From: Prostheceraeus crozeri
Taxonomy: Eukaryota > Platyhelminthes > Polycladida > Euryleptidae
Direction: 5' to 3'
Length of the DNA: 64,000 nucleotides
Assembly (NCBI GenBank): GCA_907163375.1
Contig: CAJQUW010011295.1
Span: 62,001 to 126,000 of the forward strand
Both the position numbers and the translations under genes were made by a program. The first letter of the stretch is position 1. Each line of letters opens with the position of its first letter. The notes under the pieces are model-generated. The model searched no databases and was not told the origin of the DNA. It saw only the letters and a program-made list of their open reading frames with translations. This document shows positions 36,111 through 48,095 of the stretch, piece by piece.

Positions 36111-36380
36111 CTAACATATGTGAATAATTCTAACATGTGTATCTAATGTAATGTGAATTCCGGCACTCAATTTATCACCCGACATGTTAATTCTTGCACA
36201 AAAGTCACCGACTATCAAAGCAAACTGAGGTGCGGCCATGCTTCCACTCTGCGCACGCCTAAAGTCGGAAGCATTTGCAATAATAAATTGGATTAAGTGA
36301 TCATATACCACATCTTCATTCAACTGCGTTGTATTGAATAGCCCAAGATGAGCAAGAAATGCTAGGATGTTGTCCTCCAC
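36111..36380 (-). CDS. possible exon, unknown protein
   Basis: An 89-codon frame reads EDNILAFLAHLGLFNTTQL then QFALIVGDFCARINMSGDKL. Composition looks protein-like, and an in-frame stop lies just upstream, so if real it would be an exon or a short gene. The DN(I)LA.L..LG.FN pattern weakly recalls histidine acid phosphatases, but too little is present to claim this. No convincing splice sites or partner exons were found. Confidence 0.2.
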   Translation of the reverse strand: MEDNILAFLAHLGLFNTTQLNEDVVYDHLIQFIIANASDFRRAQSGSMAAPQFALIVGDFCARINMSGDKLSAGIHITLDTHVRIIHIC

Positions 36381-36911
36381 AGATCAGCAGTGTACGGCAC
36401 TCACTTATCGGCAACCCTGCTGTCTGTGAACTGATAATAATTCTTTCACAAGTTTCCCGAAGATGATACCAGTCTGTGGTGCTGCCTGAATCGACTCAGC
36501 ATCTTCTACGTTTGTGAAAGCAATGATCATAGACTCATTGATATATAATGTAGTGGTTCACAACATCATATATCTAGGAGTCTATGGCAATGATGTGAAA
36601 AATGTCACAAGACAAAATCTTTTATCTCGGCCTTCTGGTAGACCCGGCCTGATTCTTGATTTGGTTGGATGGATTCCAGATGTATCCACAATACATTTTA
36701 AGAAGGGACACGTCCCTCGATCTCCCTAAATCATGTCCGAAAAGTCACATCTTTTTGGAGATATATTCTCATTCTATCAATGACAGCCAACCTACTCTGC
36801 CAGAAAAATAACTAAGAGAATTGAAAATCAGCCATAAAGAAGAATGCGGAATGCTTTAAATTCATAATACTGCTAAGTTGAAATGTCATACGTCAGGAAC
36901 TGCAGAACAGC

Positions 36912-37127
36912 CATATTGACGTATCCACAAGTCGAATCAGCAAAACTCCCCAAAGTTTGGTCGAGGTTTCGTTCTGCGCCTTCAGCCGAAGGCCCGTCTG
37001 AAGCGTGTTTTACTTTTTCACTTAAAATTATAAACCTCGACCAATCTTTGGGGAGTTTTGCTGATTCGACTTGTGGAAACATAAAATGATCTCCCGTCGA
37101 CTGGTCAATTATGTCATATTGACGTAT
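36912..37127. repeat. 45-bp inverted repeat foldback
   Basis: CCACAAGTCGAATCAGCAAA...GGTCGAGGTTT (36925-36969) is repeated inverted at 37032-37075 with a single mismatch. The loop contains GCCTTCAGCCGAAGGC, itself a small palindrome. CATATTGACGTAT lies outside both arms in direct orientation (36912 and 37115), possibly a long target duplication. Open frames across this region are produced by the mirrored sequence. Confidence 0.75.
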
Positions 37128-37754
37128 TTGATTCGGTGTTAGGAAAAGGAAACTAGATCTTGATTTGAGCAAGAAAGAAGATGCTTTATCTCTCACACGA
37201 TGCATTTCGTCCACCATCAATGGATATGTTCAATGCTCTTCTGTTCAAGCATTGTGTGAAAGATAAAGAATCTCACCTTCCAGTTAAAACCAATATCTGG
37301 TTGCCGTGATCCTCATAACTTATCACATCAATGATACAGGTGTTTTCAAGCATTGACGTTTTAGTAGCGAAATATTGGAGAGTTTTCAAATATGAAGACA
37401 TTTTCGACTACAGAAAGAAAGTCATAACTCGTAAATATCTGAAATCATTGAGCTATGCAGAAAAACGATCAGAATAAATCACATACAATTTATCTCTCCA
37501 TTTCTGAAATATAATACACTCGGAAGAATCATAAATAAATATTCAATTTCATCAAAATATCAATTGTACGAAAAGCAGCGGCTTCATAGAGGGTCTTCAC
37601 TTAGTTCCTTATCAAATCTGCAGAGTTAATCACTTCTCGGAATCCTGTAGGAATGATGTCACTCATAAGACACATGTTCTAAAAGTTCCATAATTTCCTT
37701 TTCCCAAGCCTCACATTATTCCTGATGCGAAACTCTTTCATCTTCATTTACAGC
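37128..37754. other. gene-free stretch, 3' flank of the secreted-protein gene
   Basis: No coding signal. It should include the 3' untranslated region of the minus-strand gene at 37755-38615; no clear minus-strand AATAAA is present in the first few hundred bases. Confidence 0.35.
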
Positions 37755-38615
37755 TCAGGTGACATACTGTTGAATTAACAATGAAAACAAAGAAAGGAGA
37801 CAGATCAAAACTGACAAAGGACTGAATACGCATGCAGCGCCTTTGCTAGATCGAACAGACAGAGACGTATTGGTGGAGTTCCTCCTGCCTTGTCCATTAT
37901 AGGCCCTACTTCTACCGTTCTCATGTGCCCAGCCCCCACCATTACCTCCTGAATTCGATCCGGACATGATCACATTGCTGTCATAAGGTTCAACAAAGTC
38001 TGGAATGGATGAGGCTGGAAGATACTTTGCTAAAATCTGGGACGGATTAACACATTTTCCTGGATTCGCAACGGCGTAAGTACAATACTGTCTACATTTC
38101 ACATCGACGCATCTGTTCTTTTGATCAATAATCAATCTTCTTCGAGTCACTCCACATGTCTGAGGAAAATTCTTGCCGGCAGTTCCAAGGCCGAACATGA
38201 GTCCTTTGTTATTGGCAATATGTTGAAATTCCCCGCTGTTTAATAAAATCCATTCATTCCTTGCATTTCGTTTCTTCTTCAGGAAAAGTAGCACAGGATA
38301 TTCGATTAATGAATTCAATGGAAAGATTCGACATTGCTGGGAACCTGATATCACTTTGAGGTATGAGGCATCACTGAAACCTTTCACGAAGCAAATTGGA
38401 GTCACATAGAATTCATAATTCGGTTGTCTGTTCCTAAAACGCGCGTAGTCAACGTTCGAATGGAACGCTATCACAGCTAAGTCACTCTGCATTAGGTAAA
38501 GAAAAGGAGAAATGTCTGGGTTGTTCAAGGCATTGCAGTTGCTCCGCCAAGCGTATGAGTAGGCAGAGACTGCGAGATGAAAGTTCGAAGCAATGAGAAG
38601 TAGGAAAATTAACAT
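37755..38615 (-). CDS. secreted, probably GPI-anchored Cys-rich protein
   Basis: A single open exon of 286 codons. I chose the ATG at 38615 because it starts a signal peptide (MLIFLLLIASNFHLAVSA, cut near residue 18); the open frame extends 28 codons upstream without improving it. The mature part has eight cysteines, clustered in residues 150-190 (QTCGVTRR, CVDVKCRQYC, GKCVNP), then a Gly/Asn/Ser/Arg-rich linker with NST and NTS glycosylation sites. The C-terminus ends in about 20 hydrophobic residues (FSPLSVLICLLSLFSLLI) with no charged tail, preceded by small residues (SSKGAA), as in GPI-anchor signals. I do not recognise the domain. It is likely an extracellular surface protein. Lack of introns in a 0.86-kb gene and absence of transposon motifs support a real gene. 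Confidence 0.7.
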   Translation of the reverse strand: MLIFLLLIASNFHLAVSAYSYAWRSNCNALNNPDISPFLYLMQSDLAVIAFHSNVDYARFRNRQPNYEFYVTPICFVKGFSDASYLKVISGSQQCRIFPLNSLIEYPVLLFLKKKRNARNEWILLNSGEFQHIANNKGLMFGLGTAGKNFPQTCGVTRRRLIIDQKNRCVDVKCRQYCTYAVANPGKCVNPSQILAKYLPASSIPDFVEPYDSNVIMSGSNSGGNGGGWAHENGRSRAYNGQGRRNSTNTSLSVRSSKGAACVFSPLSVLICLLSLFSLLIQQYVT

Positions 38616-40313
38616 TCTTCGATGAATACAGAGAAGAGACTGAACTATTTTGAAGGTGTTGATGTGAAAAGTACAGACAGCGTTGATAGTGTCAACCAAT
38701 GAGGAGAAGTGTAGACAGGAACGAATGAAATGAAAGATGGCTCCTACGTTATTTCCAATGATATTAAGGATTTAGAATTCTCAACGAAATTGCTAGTCTT
38801 TATTTATCTACAGCGTCAGGAGCCGACCAGAAAACCACTTCGGATGGGGCCCTGTGCATGCGCCACTGTTCAATGCAGTGAGTTTTAAGGTACTGAAATG
38901 AATTTATCGCAGAAAGATGCTTAATTCAATGGATGATTACAATTGCTCTTCGGAAAGTTGATAGCGCTGATATTAAGTGACCCTCTGTCTCTCTTGCCAA
39001 GCATATCAGTCTCACACCTCTGCTAGGATTTAAGCTGATTTAAAGATTCAGACTGAGACTCCCAAAAGAATCCATTCGCCCCTCATTTTCCGAATAGGCC
39101 AAAGTAGGCCTACCGTAAGTTGGGGTTAATAGGGTCACTTGACTTGGAATAAGTATCAGAGCTTTACGATCTGAGAAACTATCACTTTTTGATAATCACT
39201 GTCTTCAAACAGTTACACATAATGGTAAGTTTGTCATTACAGAAAACAGAATACATGCTTTATATTTAAAGTACAGAAAAAGAAACTTTTCTCATGTCGT
39301 AAATTTACTCTTTTTTAAACACCAGTCAAAACTTTGATGCTGCACAATAGAGAACACTTCATTTTCATTTTATATACATATGATATGATATACTTAAGGA
39401 ACGCTATGCAAGTAATTATCGAGCTGCTGAAGACGACAGCATTCATATTACGCCAATTATGAATTCACTTTGTCATTTAGATTTGTCTTAGTTTTTCAAC
39501 TGGTGTGAATAGGGTCACATGCGTTTCGTCATCATCAGCCAATAGAATTGATTGATTCGTGTCGAATGATAGGATAGTGTCGAGTTGAATGTTGTTCGGA
39601 GTGCCTAAAATGTGGAGATCAAGTTTTTTCGTTATTTTGACATGGGTAAAATATATTTTATTGTAATCAAATCATGAACCTTTTCAAATTTTGCCTTTCC
39701 AAGCATGGTAACAATGATAACCTAAAAAATAGTTCCTGAGAAATCAAATGTCGTTGAAAAACAGATTTTTTAACATTATAAAAAATTCATAGATATTTGT
39801 TTGGATATTTCATAGATTTCCAAAACAGCGTTGTGTTTTGCTGTGCTTCACTAGGGATTTAAGCTCAATGGGCTAGAAACCAAAGGTGGAAGCAACTTAA
39901 TTTTTCAGATCCGCATCCGCAAAGTCCGAAATCTGTAATCCGCATTCCCAACAATTCTACATTTTCTATCCGCATCCGCGCGTATCCGCACCGAATCCGG
40001 AATAGTAAAAGTCTTCGAAATTATTCTGTAGCTCGTTCAGATTAACTTAAAAGAAGAAAAATTGTTTTGAAAATGAAAACTCTCATCGTTTCATGGCCAC
40101 GCTCGAGAAAGTGATCTAGGTTACAGCATCTCCAAACATGGTGCTATGATAATGAATAAAACTCGTTCACAACCAATGCAGCTACAAGCTTTGATATGTA
40201 GGTATTAGAGTAAAACTGATTCATAGATAGTACTAACGAGGATAAACAGGAATAACAGTGAAATTCCTAAATCATGAAAGATCAATAAATAAAATGAATT
40301 GTAGAGCTTCACA
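38616..40313. other. gene-free stretch, promoter side of the secreted-protein gene
   Basis: An ATAAATAAAG word on the minus strand near 38803 could be a TATA-like element for the gene ending at 37755. TAAGTTGGGGTTAATAGGG at 39116 and GTGTGAATAGGGTCAC at 39504 are related words, perhaps ends of a DNA element, and GACCCTATTCACTCCAAC at 42244 is their inverse. At 39908-40000 TCCGCATCCGC words recur. Confidence 0.35.
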
Positions 40314-41070
40314 AAATCAAAAAAGTTTAAGAATAAATAAACGTTCTTTTTGCAAGCACAGAGTCGGTTTCAAGTGGCGAATGATCACACTTTCTAGTAT
40401 GGCAAGAGTTAAGCTGTTCCTAGCCTGTTTGAACACACGAAAGCCATTGTCTTCTTGGCTGAGCATATATTGCTTCGACTCACAGGAGCATAAATGTCTG
40501 GTCACAGCGGATTGTGGTGGCTGTCTTGATTTTGGTCGACTGTTTGAATTGAAAAGCCATTTGGGGATATGCTCCTTCACACGAGTTGCCAGGCATCGTT
40601 CACTTTTACCGGTGTATCTTGCTCCGCAAGAACGTTCGAAGAGATATGCAATCATTGGTTTCCGGTTTCGGGGAACAATGTCATTCACTGAGTCGGGAGA
40701 CAGAACTTGAGTGCGGAAAATTGGCATTGCTTTGAGCGAAAAGTAAGCTCGCTCAATTTGTTTGCGAATTTCATTGGCTACTGTTTCACTTATTCTTCCA
40801 TAGTACTGCACATTAAAAAAGAATTTCTTCTCTTCTGCAGTTGGCAGCTTTTCATACTTCCTTTGAGAGTACTTTGTGATGAACCATGAAGGGTAGCCGT
40901 TATTCTTTAGCGTCTGCTCGAGAAATTGGATTTCATCAGCAAGTAGATGTGGGGAGCACAAACGTCTTGCCCTGTAAAATAGTGTAGACACGAGATTGGA
41001 TTTGAATCTTCTTGGTGAGAAAGAATTGAAGTTATTATATAGGGAAGTAAATGTCTCCTTTCTATAGTTT
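40314..41070 (-). mobile_element. Penelope-like element fragment, RT tail and GIY-YIG domain
   Basis: The frame reads SLYNNFNSFSPRRFKSNLVS then TLFYRARRLC, the conserved link after the RT domain of Penelope elements, then LEQTLKNNGYPSWF and, further on, MIAYLFERSCGARYTGKSER with RVKEH, a GIY-YIG nuclease core in variant form (AYLF...ARYTG in place of the usual VY.F...YIG). It is a 250-codon open remainder of a longer protein whose RT core is missing. It is the best kept of the three Penelope pieces in the window. Confidence 0.82.
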
Positions 41071-41639
41071 TATGTTCTACATCTTTTTTATATGTTAACA
41101 AGCCTGTTGCACACGCAATATGCTCTCACACCCACAGGTAATGTCCTGAGCAGACTGAATTTAGGCCTCACTGGGTTTATATCGCGACGGGCAGGGCAGC
41201 ACGCTTGATATCGATATTCTCATTTAGTAACTCTTTGCTATGTGCGGTACTTGTAGATAGCTCGAGCAACTATTCTTTTATTCAACTATTTTATCATTTT
41301 TGGTAGACTTATTCAAAGTGTTTGTAAACAGTATGTATGGATTAGAAGTCCTAGAAAGGATTTGCCGCTCTTACTGAATCATGCTGAGATTGATGACTGC
41401 AGAGCATTGCTGAGTAGAACTAGAGCATTGTCAATCTAAGAAAGGAAGGATTCTATTGATCAGTGCGCTGGATTAGGGCTGCAGTCAAATTCGTTGGCAG
41501 CACCTGATAAAATCAGCAATTCTTAGAATAAAAAACCTATTCCAATTTCAATGAAGTCTGAATCGTGATTGAGTGTACCCGAAAACTCATACCAAGCCTA
41601 GTTTTATAACGCCGAAATGACTATACTAGTACTATAAAG
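41071..41639. other. gene-free stretch
   Basis: Nothing recognised between the Penelope fragment and the hAT-like MITE. Confidence 0.35.
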
Positions 41640-42212
41640 CAGGGATGTGGAGTCGGAGTCCCGGAGTCCTATCATTTTTGCTGGAGTCGGAGTCGGAGTC
41701 CTATCAAATGATAGGACTCCGGACTCCGGCCTATAACTAGACCAGAAATATAATACAAACAAATTATTTATCCTTGTGCATAGCTGTCACTGTCTTAATG
41801 TCAACTTTCTCCGTCAAACAAAAGTACAGAGACAGCAGTGCATGCACAGCTTGCAATAGTTGAGCAAAAACAGTGATAGTGAAAAAGGATTGTCTTTTCA
41901 CTCCGTGATTTAGTAGAGAAGACAAGCCTTCCTGGCCTCTATCACACCTACGTACCAAAGGTCACATCAGAGCCAAAAATGAAATATTAGTTTGTTTGAG
42001 AGCATTACCTCTTGCCCTCATATTAATTGTGTGGGATGGCTCCTCCAAAGCGCATATTAGAATCGAAAGTGTATACTCATATTTTTTGGAGAAGGATGGG
42101 GCATTTTCCTGCCTGGTAGAGACTGAAGAAAAGCTGCGTGAAGCACACATAAAGAAGATGGGAGGAGCCGAGTCGTATGCATCCAGCTTAAAGCGACAAT
42201 TGATAAACATTC
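41640..42212. mobile_element. hAT-like MITE family B, right-truncated copy
   Basis: It starts CAGGGATGTGGAGTCGGAG with the end hairpin GGAGTCCTATCA..TGATAGGACTCC, and follows the 735-bp copy at 14.5 kb until AAGCGACAATTGATAAAC, where the match ends before a run of TTATTA. In both copies the minus strand is nearly open over about 145 codons (DAYDSA, MCAS.SF..VSTRQEN, VRRCDRG.EGLSSLLN), with one stop in this copy. That suggests a common coding ancestor. Confidence 0.75.
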
Positions 42213-43436
42213 CTTATTATTATTATTATATACCCTTATAAATTGACCCTATTCACTCCAACAATATTTCCTTTGATGTACCTTTTCCGGTCAACAATTC
42301 AGATTGAGTGAGAGAGACCACCAAAATGCCCAGACAGGACAGCGCCGTCTTAAATGCTATGGCTCCAGTTTTCCGTTCCGGTTTTGCAGGATCTCTGCGC
42401 TACGTTCAGTTTGAACTGAGGAAAATGTTATTCATAGTCAGAAAATTGCAATTAAATTTGGTAACGACTCATCAAGTTAGAAGTAGGCTCTACACTTGCT
42501 CTCAAAGTCGGAGAAAACAAACAACACAGACTTGAAAAATTCGAAACATCAACCGAAAACACTAAAAAATATTGAAATTGGCAAAAGCTGACCTTCAGCA
42601 GACCAAAGCAAGTAAAGGTAAAGGAAGAATGATTAATATAGCGCACTGGTCTTCCCTCTGACTACATGATTTTGCATTTTGAATCTATAGGATATCTTTA
42701 CGTAAAATATTCATCCTCTCAAGCAGCGATTATCATTTTGCGATGATGTTGGTGACATTGTCATCATCAGTGAAATAGAGTAAAGTATGCTTCACTAGAA
42801 AATTATTTACAAAATAATCTGCGAAGAATGCAATTATGCCGTTGTATGTGATGAAGGATAAAGAACATTTTGACTCAATATGCCACTGCTGTGCTTCAGT
42901 GCTTCACGAATTACCTCAAACCTTGCATTTCATGGTTCATTCTACACCTTGGTCTGAGCAATGCTCAGAAAATATGCTCGCTGGCGGCCATGCATATTTG
43001 TGACCACAGGCAGACTGTGATAAGCGAATGTCAGGGGTGTACATTGACTTCAAGATCTGAGAACTTAATTTAATGTGGATTCTTATCTGGTTTTCTCTAT
43101 AAATACATCTTGTCTGCTTTATTGCGCAACCTTGAGAAATCCACAAGATTGGTTTAGTTCAATGGTTTACCCGCTTGCTTTTATTTTCAGTTAATTTCCG
43201 GATGCGCGGACCTATAAGTAATGACGTGTTTATTAAAATTGCGAAAGGAGATTGTCAACATTTTGATTTGGTGAGTAAGATGTTCCAGGGACGAGGAAAA
43301 GATGAAGAGAAAGAATTTTTCCGATAGTCGTAAGTCTCGTGAGAGGAATGATGAGGTCCAGAGAGGTCGCAGAACGGAGACATGATTGGTTGGAAGCTAT
43401 TACCAGCTTGTTAAACAGATACTTGTCACAGAATTA
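42213..43436. other. gene-free stretch
   Basis: No domain-bearing frame. GACCCTATTCACTCC at 42244 may pair with similar words at 39.1 and 39.5 kb. Confidence 0.35.
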
Positions 43437-44016
43437 GATTCATCTACGTGTGTCTTCCGTTTCCTAGAAAGGAAGGGTTATATCTAACCTTTATGTCGAA
43501 ATGGCATATCACAGAATTAGACAACTTGCTCCTTCTCGAATCGATAATTCGTGTATCGCTTGCTACTGGAAATGGCAAACAATAAGCCGTCAGCAGAGGA
43601 CACCAGAGCCATTGAGAGATGCGTGCGTGCTTTGATATCACTTCGCACACACCAAAACACACATCGATGCCTGGCTTCGATTCAATGTATGCACTATACA
43701 GTGAGCAATGCCGAGGAGAGGATGTGAAAACATCAAGTGAACTAATTTTCGTACGCCTGCTACTTTTTTAGATGATGATTGGAAGGGCCAACATTATGGA
43801 GAAAACTTGTGCGCAATGATCTGAATTCTTGGCAATCGAAGCACTTTTCTGGAACTCACATTAATCCTCAAGCGACGCACGACTATTTTTCCTATCTCTG
43901 TAAGGTATTAGGAATGCCTTTTTGCCCACTTATTAAGTTCTTCGATGTGCCGTCGATTTCGAATTAATCACACTTCAAGCAAACCGAAGCAGATAAGCAA
44001 AATATTTATTTCTGTG
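43437..44016. mobile_element. MITE family C, copy 1 (580 bp)
   Basis: It begins CACAGAATTAG and ends TTTATTTCTGTG, and is nearly identical over most of its length to 58018-58607. Flanks GATACTTGT and GACACTTGC may be a target duplication with two mismatches. The short frames inside (for example MCFGVCEVISKHARISQ on the minus strand) are shared by both copies but resemble no known protein. Confidence 0.8.
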
Positions 44017-45309
44017 GACACTTGCACATTAAAATCGAAATTTAACATAACATGGAATAGACAGAAAAATTTCCTGCTTTCCAAGATGGGCTCAATGGCA
44101 AACCAGTGATAGATAGTAACAAAATTTGCTAAAATTCACTGATTGTGTTAACAGCGAACATCTTTATAAGGCAACATGAATACAAAATAGATCGCAGACC
44201 AAAATTTCCTACTTTTTTAAGTGGCCCCTCGTTTTGGTATAAAACTTCGCTCTAAATAGACTTAAAGACATACTTTTGAATCTCAAAGACAAAATCATGC
44301 ATGATAACCAAGAAACGGGATATCACATGACAATGCCATCGGAGTAAAGAACGAAGTTCACTTTCCTTTAAAGTCGGCATCTTTATTACTTTGAAAGTGC
44401 AAAATCTACGCCGACGTAAGCACTGCTGGAATGGAAACACCAAATTTAATACAATAATTGTTTCACAAAAAATAAGCATCTTTTTCTTCAAGAATTTTAC
44501 TGTTTAAAATTGGTGGAATTTTCCATCATGAAAGGCGTTTTTGCTTTATGTTCAAATTCTTGTTTTTACTGTCTGGTTTAGTTCGTTCTCACCTATTCCA
44601 CTCTCACATATCTTTGATCTTTACCGACAAAGAATTCAGTCCTCGACAAACCATTATTCATTCCGTTCTCGCTTTCTGGAATGTGCATCATGTTATCAAG
44701 ATCAGCAGGTTGATAGGCGAGCACGAAAAACACCGTCTGTCTATTTTATCTATTATTTTAGCTGCCGTGCTTGGCTGGAACTTTTCATGACTTATTTCTC
44801 ATAGCTAATTAAAAGAAAAAGTGTCCACTGTACAGTTAATTTTCGAAAATAAATTATTCTTATGAATTGGTAATGAAAGCTTTCAATTAAGATTTCTACT
44901 TGTGCTAAAACATGATTTCTCAAGGGAAGATGAACAGCTGGTTCATGTGCACATGACAACATGCGCGAGAATCAATTTGTGCTAATTAAGAACTAATAAG
45001 TTCAGCATCACCTTGACCTAAAAAAAAAATCAGTTCATCTTCTCCATTCATTAAACGCTGTCTCAGGGAGGACCTTTGGGATTTATGGTTCATTGTAAAA
45101 TGATTGATGCAAGCCTAGGTGCAGACGCTCTGCAGCTATTAATAGAGTAATCGAGACAATGAAAATAAAGAGAGACGAACTCTCTTCAGAACGGTCTAGT
45201 CAGAGCATTGTCTGTGCTTGTTAGGCCTATAAGTAAGCATGAAATGGAATTCGAAGACGCAGGCATTGTCGCATTGTTTAGGGGTCATCAAGGATTAATT
45301 GCATGCAAA
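44017..45309. other. gene-free stretch with one small open frame
   Basis: The only candidate is an 80-codon frame at 44548-44790 (+), described separately. Confidence 0.35.
44548..44790 (+). CDS. possible small membrane protein, unknown
   Basis: ATG-initiated, 80 codons, with a hydrophobic N-terminus (MFKFLFLLSGLV) and a second hydrophobic stretch near the end (LSILSIILAAVLGW), joined by a basic segment (FSPRQTIIHSV, HVIKISRLIGEHEKHR). No family recognised. Length and position prove nothing by themselves; it may be chance. Confidence 0.2.
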   Translation: MFKFLFLLSGLVRSHLFHSHISLIFTDKEFSPRQTIIHSVLAFWNVHHVIKISRLIGEHEKHRLSILSIILAAVLGWNFS

Positions 45310-46060
45310 TTCGGAGGTGCAATCATTCATCATCATTATCAGGTTCTGTCTCCATGCGGAGGAACCCCTCTCTGTGGATCGCTTCTGTCTATTGCTCTTC
45401 TCGTCCACAGTGTCCCGAAGCACCTCGCGAAGTCGTCACCTCCATCTTGTTCTTGGTCGTCCTCTTGGCCTCGTCCACGGGCGCGGTGTCCATTTCGTAA
45501 TGCTGTTCGTCCAACGGTTGTCTTCATGGCGGAAGATGTAGCCTGCCATCAGTGCTTTGATTTGTCAATGTGCGGAAGGATGTCCTAGATCTGGGTTTGC
45601 TCGCGGATCCATTCGGTCGTTTTTCGGTCTCAGACAGATTCCTAGCATGATTCTTTCCATTTTTCTCTGACCAACTACCAGCATGTTCCTCATCGTGTTC
45701 TTCAGGGCCCATGTTTCGCTGCCGTATATCATGACCGGGAAGATGTGTTTATTGAAAGCTTTACATTTGATCTATATGCTGGCTTTTCTGCTTCTCTTTA
45801 AGTCATTTAGGTTAGCAAATGCTCGCCAAACCCAGTACGATACGTCGTCTTATTTCAGGAAGGAGATCGTGGTCTTTACTCAATGTCTGGCCCAGATACA
45901 CAAACTTTCAACTTCTTCTATTCCATTGCCAGTGATGAAGACTAATGAGCTCGTTGATCATGGTCTTAGTCTCATTTAGATTCATTTTTAGTCCAGCTGG
46001 TGAGCTAAAGTTGTTGATGTCGAATAGCATGCCTTGCAACTGTTGAGGGGTATGTGCAAC
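45310..46060 (-). mobile_element. LINE 3' part (RT thumb and C-terminus), broken
   Basis: On the minus strand, GLKMNLNETKTMINELI is followed by a VYLGQ box, the conserved YGSETWALKN motif near 45735, LVVGQRKMERIMLGICLR, and a tail rich in Arg/Gly/Asp (GHRARGRGQEDDQEQDGGDD). This is the order of the post-palm region in LINEs of the endonuclease-RT type common in invertebrates. A TGATGATGAATGATT tail near 45319-45343 marks the 3' end. Stops and frame changes break the frame in several places. Confidence 0.8.
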
Positions 46061-48095
46061 AATGGGTTATCATTGGTTGCAGTTATTTGATGAGATCAAT
46101 ATTTTCTAGGATTTCCGCGAAGACCAATAGCATATTCAATGGAAGGATATCTTCATGGAAATCTTGGATAGCATAATATCAAGGAAATGGCTCGTTTTCT
46201 CTCTGTTTATTGTTAAAAACACATAAAGCAGAATCAATCCCAAGTGTACGACGAAAAATTAAAAAACAGGTATCATTATTAAATGGTCATATGAATGATC
46301 CATCAAGTATTTATAGCCACTTGATCAGGACAATCGATTTGTTTATCTGCAACAATAACATCAATTGTCATTACGTTTTCATTATTTTTAACAGCATATC
46401 GGCCAAGCTACCCGCTACGATGAATTTATTATTTCTGCCTACTTTGGAAGATGTCTGCCTTAAAAGTGCAATCACAATCACAAAAGTACAATCATAATCA
46501 TGAAAATATCAAATCTCATTTTGAGGGATTTAATTGTGAGATCATTGCGTTCTTAAGTTCACTAAACTGGATCTACATGAACAAATGGGATTTTGCGATA
46601 CATGAACATGCTGCGTAACTTGCAAGACGACTGGCGATAGTACTTAAGAATTGTTGTTTAACTGATGTTGGATGACAATCTACAAATTGAAAATAATAAG
46701 AAACTCGTGCGCGACTTTAGGAAGAAAATGTCAGTAGCTTTCGCAGTAATAGAATTAGGACTTGCATGCATTCGATCATAGAAAATGAATCTATGTCCAT
46801 GGTTTTTCTTAACATGGAGCGCGTGAAAATATGAAATAATCCAATTCTATGCATCCCTGCATGGATATCATAAAACCTGAATATGATAGCTGTTTTTTGT
46901 CGACAGTACCTCTACAAATCGGCAACTTTTAATTGTGGTATCTTTGCAATGGCATTTTAAAAACTCATATCATTGATCCAAAATACAGATCTACCTAATT
47001 TTCTGCTGTTTGACTCTGCACACAACTTGAAGAACATCTAAAACAACTTACAAACAAGAAAGTAATTCGCATGTCCTGCGACTTCTTCGTACATTGAACA
47101 TGAACTTACTACATCCTTTGATGATATCCGAAGTCTTCATGAATTTGAGTCCGGCCAGCATGATTTTACGAAATGTGCGTAAATTGAATCACACAGCCAC
47201 AAGTTCCACTTCAATCGAGAAGATCTCCGTTAGACCTGCGGCTTCCGAATTTTGCGATTCATCCTTGCATACATTACGAAATTGCAGAAAATAATGCGCA
47301 GTCATTGAAATTTTTTGTTTTTCCATCCTCCAGTGACATGAGCATCATTCACTATGTGGAGCTGGTGTTGTTTGCCGATCAATAATCAGCCGGTCTAGCT
47401 GCAGTTCTTGTGAAGATGTTGGTAGATGATGGAGAAATTATTTCTAATGTTGAGTTTGAAGATGACGTTGAAGCTCTTGGTAAAGCATTTTCGATCTTGT
47501 TAATCAATACGGTCTCCTTTCATCGCAAAATTTGAGGCAGAAATCGATTATGAAAAATATAAATGTCAGGAAGAGAGCCAAGCTGTCTGGCGGAATAGTT
47601 TGTAAATAAAGTTTTTGAAGAATTACCATTACTTTTCCTGTTGGCATGCAAATTTGTTACATCATGATTTTTTTCTAAGCATGAGGCAATTGCTTCCTCA
47701 CACTTACACCGCTGACCGTCCTAATAGCTTTTGTAAACGACCATGTGAACACTATTGATTGCATCATATTATGCAAGTTTTGAACTAATAGGACAAGATA
47801 TAGACAAAACAGATTGACATTTGTTGTACATGTATCTTTAATCGTAATACATTCAAAGAAGGCAATCCTCTCCGGCCACAGATTGTACACAGGTGTTCAG
47901 GTGCTATATCTAGATGTCCATGATTCCAGCCATGGACAGCTTGCTAGATGGAAAAGTAGAATGCTAGACATATTTCTATGCTACACATTCACTCTCATTT
48001 AATATTTTTGTTGCCGTGATCGATTATGATGCTTGATACATAGTATTTCTGCCGTTTCCAACTCTACCAGGGGTATAGGTTTCAGGAATTAGAAA
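46061..48095. other. gene-free stretch, 5' flank of the 378-codon gene
   Basis: AT-rich and without recognised coding. Just before the gene, GGTATAGGTTTCAG (ends about 48085) could be a splice acceptor of an upstream noncoding exon. Confidence 0.35.

Noticed and set aside
36873-37220. 115-codon minus-strand frame that repeats a peptide also found on the plus strand
   Set aside because: The shared peptide is a by-product of the 45-bp inverted repeat.
40258-40710. 150-codon plus-strand frame
   Set aside because: Shadow of the Penelope-like frame on the minus strand, which carries the GIY-YIG motifs.
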